Origin: Candidatus Heimdallarchaeota archaeon | Lineage (GTDB): Archaea > Asgardarchaeota > Heimdallarchaeia > Heimdallarchaeales > Heimdallarchaeaceae | Direction of reading: 5' to 3' | Length of the DNA stretch: 33,635 bases | Assembly (NCBI GenBank): GCA_030608385.1 | Contig: JAUWEG010000018.1 | Span: 1-33,635 of the forward strand | Part shown: piece after piece, positions 29,074-33,635 of the stretch | How the letters are laid out: every line of letters starts with the position of its first letter | How positions within the stretch are numbered: position 1 is the first letter of the stretch | Notes under the pieces: model-generated | Databases searched by the model: none | What the model saw: only the letters and a program-made list of their open reading frames with translations | Told to the model about the DNA's origin: nothing | Position numbers and translations under genes: made by a program

Positions 29074-29919
29074 TCATATTGAGACCTCCAGCAGGTTCAT
29101 TATAATGAACGATAAGGCATTAATCATAAAAACTACAAAAAGAGCAGTCACTCCTGCCTTTTCAAATCTTATTTCTTTAATAACTACTATTGCTTCTAAA
29201 AGAAAACCAACAAAAAATAATTGAAAAATAAAAATCAAAATGATAAACCAGACATCAAGCTCAAAAAGTGATGTAGGGTAAGCAAAATCAAAAACAAACG
29301 ATAGAATCACAGTTAGTAAAACCATTGGAATTTGCACTATAATAACGCTTTGTAGCAGAGCCAATTTTCCTGAAGTTTTGCGAAATAGTAGAGAAAGTAA
29401 AGCCTCACAAATCAAATAAGTAACAGCTGTGGTAATCATGAAGATAAAAGGAGCAACAAAATCTGGTGTTATGAATGAGGGAAATAAAAATATAGGAACA
29501 GCTGATATGAAATATGTTGAGACGAGTAATCCTATTAACAGAAGGAGTGTAAAACCAAGTGATCTAATTGGATCATTTTTTATAAATTTAAAAACTGGGC
29601 GAAGGAAAACATAGTGTAAAAAGGCAAACTTTCCATAAGCTACTTGGCTTGGTGCTGAAATGTCCAATTCATCCTCAATCAATGCATAAGAGCGTTTTCC
29701 TTGCTCTGTTAAGAAATATCGTTTTGTAGAATCCTGTGAAATCAGAAATCCTAGAGTATCAAGATGATGATAAAGTGTTCCTACTTTCATTTGAAAGCGA
29801 TCTTGAATCCCTGTGAAGGAAACAATCTTCCCTTCTCCAATAAAGCATAGCAAATCTCTTCTAATTTGATTAGAGAGAGCTTTCCAAATTTCAGGAGAAG
29901 ATTGTTTCTTAGAATTCAT
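29074..29919 (-). CDS. ArsR-like winged-helix protein with C-terminal multi-TM domain
   Basis: SPEIWKALSNQIRRDLLCFIGEGKIVSFTGIQDRFQMKVGTLYHHLDTLGFLISQDSTKRYFLTEQGKRSY followed by about 5-6 TM helices. Confidence 0.8.
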   Translation of the reverse strand: MNSKKQSSPEIWKALSNQIRRDLLCFIGEGKIVSFTGIQDRFQMKVGTLYHHLDTLGFLISQDSTKRYFLTEQGKRSYALIEDELDISAPSQVAYGKFAFLHYVFLRPVFKFIKNDPIRSLGFTLLLLIGLLVSTYFISAVPIFLFPSFITPDFVAPFIFMITTAVTYLICEALLSLLFRKTSGKLALLQSVIIVQIPMVLLTVILSFVFDFAYPTSLFELDVWFIILIFIFQLFFVGFLLEAIVVIKEIRFEKAGVTALFVVFMINALSFIIMNLLEVSI

Positions 29920-29968
29920 ATTACAATAAATTAAATGGACAATCTGTAATTTAAAACTTGGCTTATTA

Positions 29969-31093
29969 TTAATGTCTCTTAATTATGTTGTACAGAGTAT
30001 TTCGCTGAACGGGAATCCTGTTTGCATCGCGTATGAGTTCCACAAATTCTTCAACATTTTTTTCTTCTCCAAAAGTACCTCCAGCACTTTTAGTGATTTC
30101 TTCTGTGAAAATGGTTCCACCTAAATCATTCACTCCAGAACCTAATATTACCTGGGAAAACTTTGGACCCAACTTTACCCATGAAACTTGAAGATTAGGG
30201 ATTACCTCTCCTAAATATAGTCTTGCAGTACTGAATAATGCTAAGTCGTGCATTCCCGTACTACTTGGACGTGCTCCAAAGTATTTGTAGAGAACAGTAT
30301 TCGTATGTACAAACGGAAGAGGAACAAATTCAGTAAACCCATTTGAGATTGATTGTATGTGTTTTATTATTGCTAAATGTTCTGCTTCATCAGCAAGAGA
30401 TTCTATGTGTCCATACATTATTGTAGAAGTTGATTTTAAACCACTTGAATGGCCCATTATTACAATATTTACCCATTGTTCTGTTGATATTTTATCGGGA
30501 CAGATAATCTTTCTAACATCATCTACAAGAATTTCTGCAGCTGTTCCTGGAAAGGAATCAAGTCCATGATTCGCTAAATCTTTGAATACATCCTCAACAC
30601 TTTCTTCAGATATTTGAGACAAATAAGCTATTTCTGAAGGTGAAAAACCATGGATGTGAATATCATGAGATACAGATTTAATTGTTTTAAGAAGTCCAAC
30701 ATAATAATCATAGTTTAGCTTAGGATCTAGTCCACCCTGTATGCAAATTTCTGTACACCCGCGAGCTACTGCTTTTTCAGCTTCCATTTTGATGTCATCA
30801 AGAGACATTCTAGAGTTAGCAACATCCCCTGTTTCATCTCTTAAACTATAAGAACAGAATCTACATGTCCCCAAACAATGACGAGAAAAATTGATGTTTT
30901 GATTAACCACAAATGAAACATTATCCCCAACTTGTTGAAACCGCAAATCATCAGCTAAAGAGGTTTGAATCCATAGTTCTTTTCCTCTTTTTTTTAGCAT
31001 TTTTGTTAGATCATTAATTTCTTCTTGATGTGATTCTTTGAATGTAGCTAAATCACATACAAGATCAATTTTCGGAGGTGCTAAATTTTTCAT
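29969..31093 (-). CDS. cofH: FO synthase subunit 2 (5-amino-6-(D-ribitylamino)uracil--L-tyrosine 4-hydroxyphenyl transferase), radical SAM
   Basis: NINFSRHCLGTCRFCSYSLR; GCTEICIQGGLDPKLNYDYY; GFSPSEIAYLS; GLDSFPGTAAEILVDDVRKIICPDK. Confidence 0.93.
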   Translation of the reverse strand: MKNLAPPKIDLVCDLATFKESHQEEINDLTKMLKKRGKELWIQTSLADDLRFQQVGDNVSFVVNQNINFSRHCLGTCRFCSYSLRDETGDVANSRMSLDDIKMEAEKAVARGCTEICIQGGLDPKLNYDYYVGLLKTIKSVSHDIHIHGFSPSEIAYLSQISEESVEDVFKDLANHGLDSFPGTAAEILVDDVRKIICPDKISTEQWVNIVIMGHSSGLKSTSTIMYGHIESLADEAEHLAIIKHIQSISNGFTEFVPLPFVHTNTVLYKYFGARPSSTGMHDLALFSTARLYLGEVIPNLQVSWVKLGPKFSQVILGSGVNDLGGTIFTEEITKSAGGTFGEEKNVEEFVELIRDANRIPVQRNTLYNIIKRH

Positions 31094-32165
31094 CTGCCTT
31101 GAGTTCCTCTATTATTCCGCGCATTCTAGTGTTTAAATAGTTTTCATATTGAGGATAAACTGGAAGTCTCTCTTTCAGCGAAAATCCTGATAAATTAAGT
31201 TCTTTAACCAAGTATTGTTCTTCTTGCCATATCATGTTTGGATTAATATAATCGATAGTGATTGGAGAGATCCCCCCCACATCGTTTGCTCCATGTTTGA
31301 TAGCAGCAATAATTCTCTCTCGATTAAGATTGGGTGGGACTTGAATACTCACTTCAGCTGGAAGAATTTCACGTGCCAAAGCAATGGTTATTAGAACATC
31401 TTCTTCCTTAGGGGCAGGATAGTCTGACATAGGAGTATTTTTTTGAGGGTTGAAATTTTGAACAATTACTTCTTGAATATGGTTATATTTCCTACTTATA
31501 TCTGCAATTAGTTGGAGAGATTCTATCCTCTCTTGCCATGTTTCTCCAATTCCGACAAGAATTCCCGTTGTAAATGGAATCTTTAGTTTTCCCGCATTTT
31601 CTATTGTATTAATTCGTAAGGTCGGATTCTTACCTGGGGAATTTTGGTGAGGTTTCCCCTCATCCATCAATCTTAAGCTGTGTGTTTCCAGCATCAAACC
31701 CATGCTCGCGTTTGTTTGTTTTAATAAGTTTAAATCTGAAGAAGACAATACGCCCAAGTTGGAGTGAGGTAAAAGATGTTGTTCCAAAGCTACTCCACAT
31801 AAATAATTAACATATTCCACAGTAGTTTGAAATTTTAATGCTTTAAGAAATTTCAATGCTGATTGATATTTTTCCTCTGGTTTCTCACCTAGTGTGATTA
31901 AAACTTCTTTACAATCCTTAGCTTTAGCTTTCATTATTATTTCATAGTATTCTTTAGGAAGAATCCAAGTATTGGGATCATCTGAAACAAAACTACAATA
32001 ATCACAACGATTACGACATTGATGAGTTACTGGGACAAAGACATTTCGGGAAAATGTAATATGTTTGCCATATTTTCTTTCTCTCTTGGTTTCGGCTTTA
32101 CTTATTAATTCATCTCGATCATTTTTGAGCAAATGTAAAAATTCATCAAAGCTCATCTTACTCAT
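31065..32165 (-). CDS. cofG: FO synthase subunit 1 (7,8-didemethyl-8-hydroxy-5-deazariboflavin synthase), radical SAM
   Basis: VPVTHQCRNRCDYCSFVSD; VLITLGEKPEEKY; GVLSSSDLNLLKQTNASMGLMLET; VQNFNPQKNTPM. Confidence 0.93.
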   Translation of the reverse strand: MSKMSFDEFLHLLKNDRDELISKAETKRERKYGKHITFSRNVFVPVTHQCRNRCDYCSFVSDDPNTWILPKEYYEIIMKAKAKDCKEVLITLGEKPEEKYQSALKFLKALKFQTTVEYVNYLCGVALEQHLLPHSNLGVLSSSDLNLLKQTNASMGLMLETHSLRLMDEGKPHQNSPGKNPTLRINTIENAGKLKIPFTTGILVGIGETWQERIESLQLIADISRKYNHIQEVIVQNFNPQKNTPMSDYPAPKEEDVLITIALAREILPAEVSIQVPPNLNRERIIAAIKHGANDVGGISPITIDYINPNMIWQEEQYLVKELNLSGFSLKERLPVYPQYENYLNTRMRGIIEELKADEKFSTSEN

Positions 32166-32838
32166 CTTTCTTTAGTTTTAGAGTAACTAGATAGCCCTCA
32201 TGTAATTTATTCACAGTCTGTATTTCACAGTTAATTGCGTCTCTAATATTGTGAATAGCTTCTTGTTCGAACAAAAGTTTTGCATTCTTTCCTCCAACAA
32301 AAACTGGTGCATAAAAAATGTGCATTGTGTCTACCAATCTATTGGTTAAGAACTGTGTAATCACTGTTGAACCGCCTTCTACCAACAACTTATTAATTCC
32401 AAATTGAGTTTTCAAGATTTTCAACACATCAGCTAAATTCAGATATCTTTTATTTTTTTCAAATTCTACGGAAACTACTTTTGCCCCGAGTTTTCGAATC
32501 TCATCTTGTTTACTTGCGGAACAATCCTTGGATGTAACAATAATTGAAGGTAATCTTTCTTGGTCTTGAAGAACTTTTGCTGTCAACGGAATTCTGCAGC
32601 TGGTATCCAAAATTGTCCTTAAAGGAGCAGGTTCTCTAGGTTTGATATATCTAACAGATAACAAAGGGTCATCCTTGAGAATTGTATTTACACCAACAAG
32701 TATTGCATCAACTGAGTTTCTTAATTCATGCACTCTTACCCAATCTTCAGTGGTTGATAAAATCAGAGCCCCTTCACTGGAAGCGATAACACCGTCTAAA
32801 GAGCTAGCAACATTTACAATTACTTCTGGTCTTTCCAC
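32158..32838 (-). CDS. arfC: 2,5-diamino-6-ribosylamino-4(3H)-pyrimidinone 5'-phosphate reductase (ArfC/RIB7; RibD C-terminal family)
   Basis: RPEVIVNVASSLDGVIAS; DAILVGVNTILKDDPLLSVRY; LLVEGGSTVITQFL; VDTMHIFYAPVFVGG. Confidence 0.88.
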   Translation of the reverse strand: MERPEVIVNVASSLDGVIASSEGALILSTTEDWVRVHELRNSVDAILVGVNTILKDDPLLSVRYIKPREPAPLRTILDTSCRIPLTAKVLQDQERLPSIIVTSKDCSASKQDEIRKLGAKVVSVEFEKNKRYLNLADVLKILKTQFGINKLLVEGGSTVITQFLTNRLVDTMHIFYAPVFVGGKNAKLLFEQEAIHNIRDAINCEIQTVNKLHEGYLVTLKLKKDE

Positions 32839-33635
32839 TTTATCACCTTTCCTTTATACATTTGAAGACGTATATCTGATTGATCTGCTCGCATAGTAAT
32901 TGCAGAATAAATATCTTTAGAGAATTTTAGATTGTTACTTTCTAAATCTATTGCAAGAAGGTCTCCACTATAACCAACTTCAAGTTGGCCAATTTTCTTT
33001 TTAACTATTAAACCAGGATTAACTGTTACTGATTTTAGAACTTCCTTTGGTGAAAGATTTTGGTTATTACTTCGGGCATTGTAAAGTGTGAAAGCCATAA
33101 GTCTAAATGGATCAGGATTACAAAAAAGCACATTATCAGTTCCAAGACCAAGTAGAATTTTATTTTTTGATATAAGTTCCAAAGGGGGAAACTTCAGTCC
33201 GTTATACAAACTCGAAATAGGGCAACAAATAATGTTAATTTTGTTTTTACTTAGAAGTTTGAGTTCTTCTTCTTTTGAATAGTTTGCATGAACGATATAA
33301 TCAAATGATTTGTAGTTTCCAATAATTTCTATATCGCGTTTTCCATATTTTGAGATTGATTCAGCGGTAATTTCTTCTGATTCAGAAGCATGTATTGCAA
33401 CAAGTTTAGATGAATTATTCTCTTTTAACTTTGCAATGAGTTTCAAATCATCTTGAGTAACAGAAAAAATATCTCGGATGCCTAAACCATCACTCACCTT
33501 AATAATTTTCTCTAATGTGTCTTTCTTTGTCTGACGACCTAAAATTATTCCTCGAATAGAGTATCTTTCTAGTTCATCTTTTAATAACTCTATTCCCTCA
33601 ATTCCTTCTTCTCGGAAATCTATGAAAGAAGTATA
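32820..33635 (-). CDS. Amidohydrolase (TRZ/ATZ/guanine-deaminase-like) superfamily protein; 5' end outside window
   Basis: VAIHASESEE, YIVHANYS, LLGLGTDNVLFCNPDPFRLM, GYSGDLLAIDL. The ORF track starts at an internal GTG (33497), but the frame stays open to the edge: TSFIDFREEGIEGIELLKDELERYSIRGIILGRQTKKDTLEKIIKVSDGLG. Confidence 0.85.
   Translation of the reverse strand, partial: YTSFIDFREEGIEGIELLKDELERYSIRGIILGRQTKKDTLEKIIKVSDGLGIRDIFSVTQDDLKLIAKLKENNSSKLVAIHASESEEITAESISKYGKRDIEIIGNYKSFDYIVHANYSKEEELKLLSKNKINIICCPISSLYNGLKFPPLELISKNKILLGLGTDNVLFCNPDPFRLMAFTLYNARSNNQNLSPKEVLKSVTVNPGLIVKKKIGQLEVGYSGDLLAIDLESNNLKFSKDIYSAITMRADQSDIRLQMYKGKVIKWKDQK

Noticed and set aside
1-33635. Scan for tRNA, rRNA, CRISPR arrays, transposases, integrases and defence systems
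   Set aside because: No cloverleaf, repeat-spacer, DDE/recombinase or defence signatures were found by eye; a tool-based scan (tRNAscan-SE, minced) would be needed to exclude weak cases. The DUF1998 helicase alone is not evidence of a DISARM system, since no partner genes are present.

Overview
AT-rich archaeal window, probably Asgard (Heimdallarchaeia-like). That placement is inferred from Ras-family GTPases, ALG/PIG-type glycosyltransferase sequence and archaeal pterin and F420 genes. About 26 credible genes; no tRNA, rRNA, CRISPR array or transposase was seen. Main gene groups: a FAD dehydrogenase-EtfB-EtfA(ferredoxin) cluster; a PTPS-III-like and MptE-like pterin pair; an amidohydrolase-ArfC-CofG-CofH operon at the right edge; two Ras-like GTPases, one degenerate; a type IV pilin-like protein; an Hrq1/MrfA-type helicase; and five secreted or surface proteins ending in a TM helix plus a basic tail. 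The strongest unusual signal is 13343..15274 (-). It reads as a circularly permuted family 5 ABC solute-binding protein: the canonical C-terminal lobe comes first, right after the signal peptide, then the canonical N-terminal part, then a membrane anchor. It is tightly coupled to a secreted partner gene, with no transporter permease or ATPase in view. Other notable items are an unannotated GT22 (ALG9/PIG-B-like) pseudogene remnant at 3547..3819 with an intact RBS and start followed by two in-frame stops, a ClC channel gene cut off just after its GREGP motif, and an amidohydrolase that is a candidate for a missing step upstream of F420/riboflavin.
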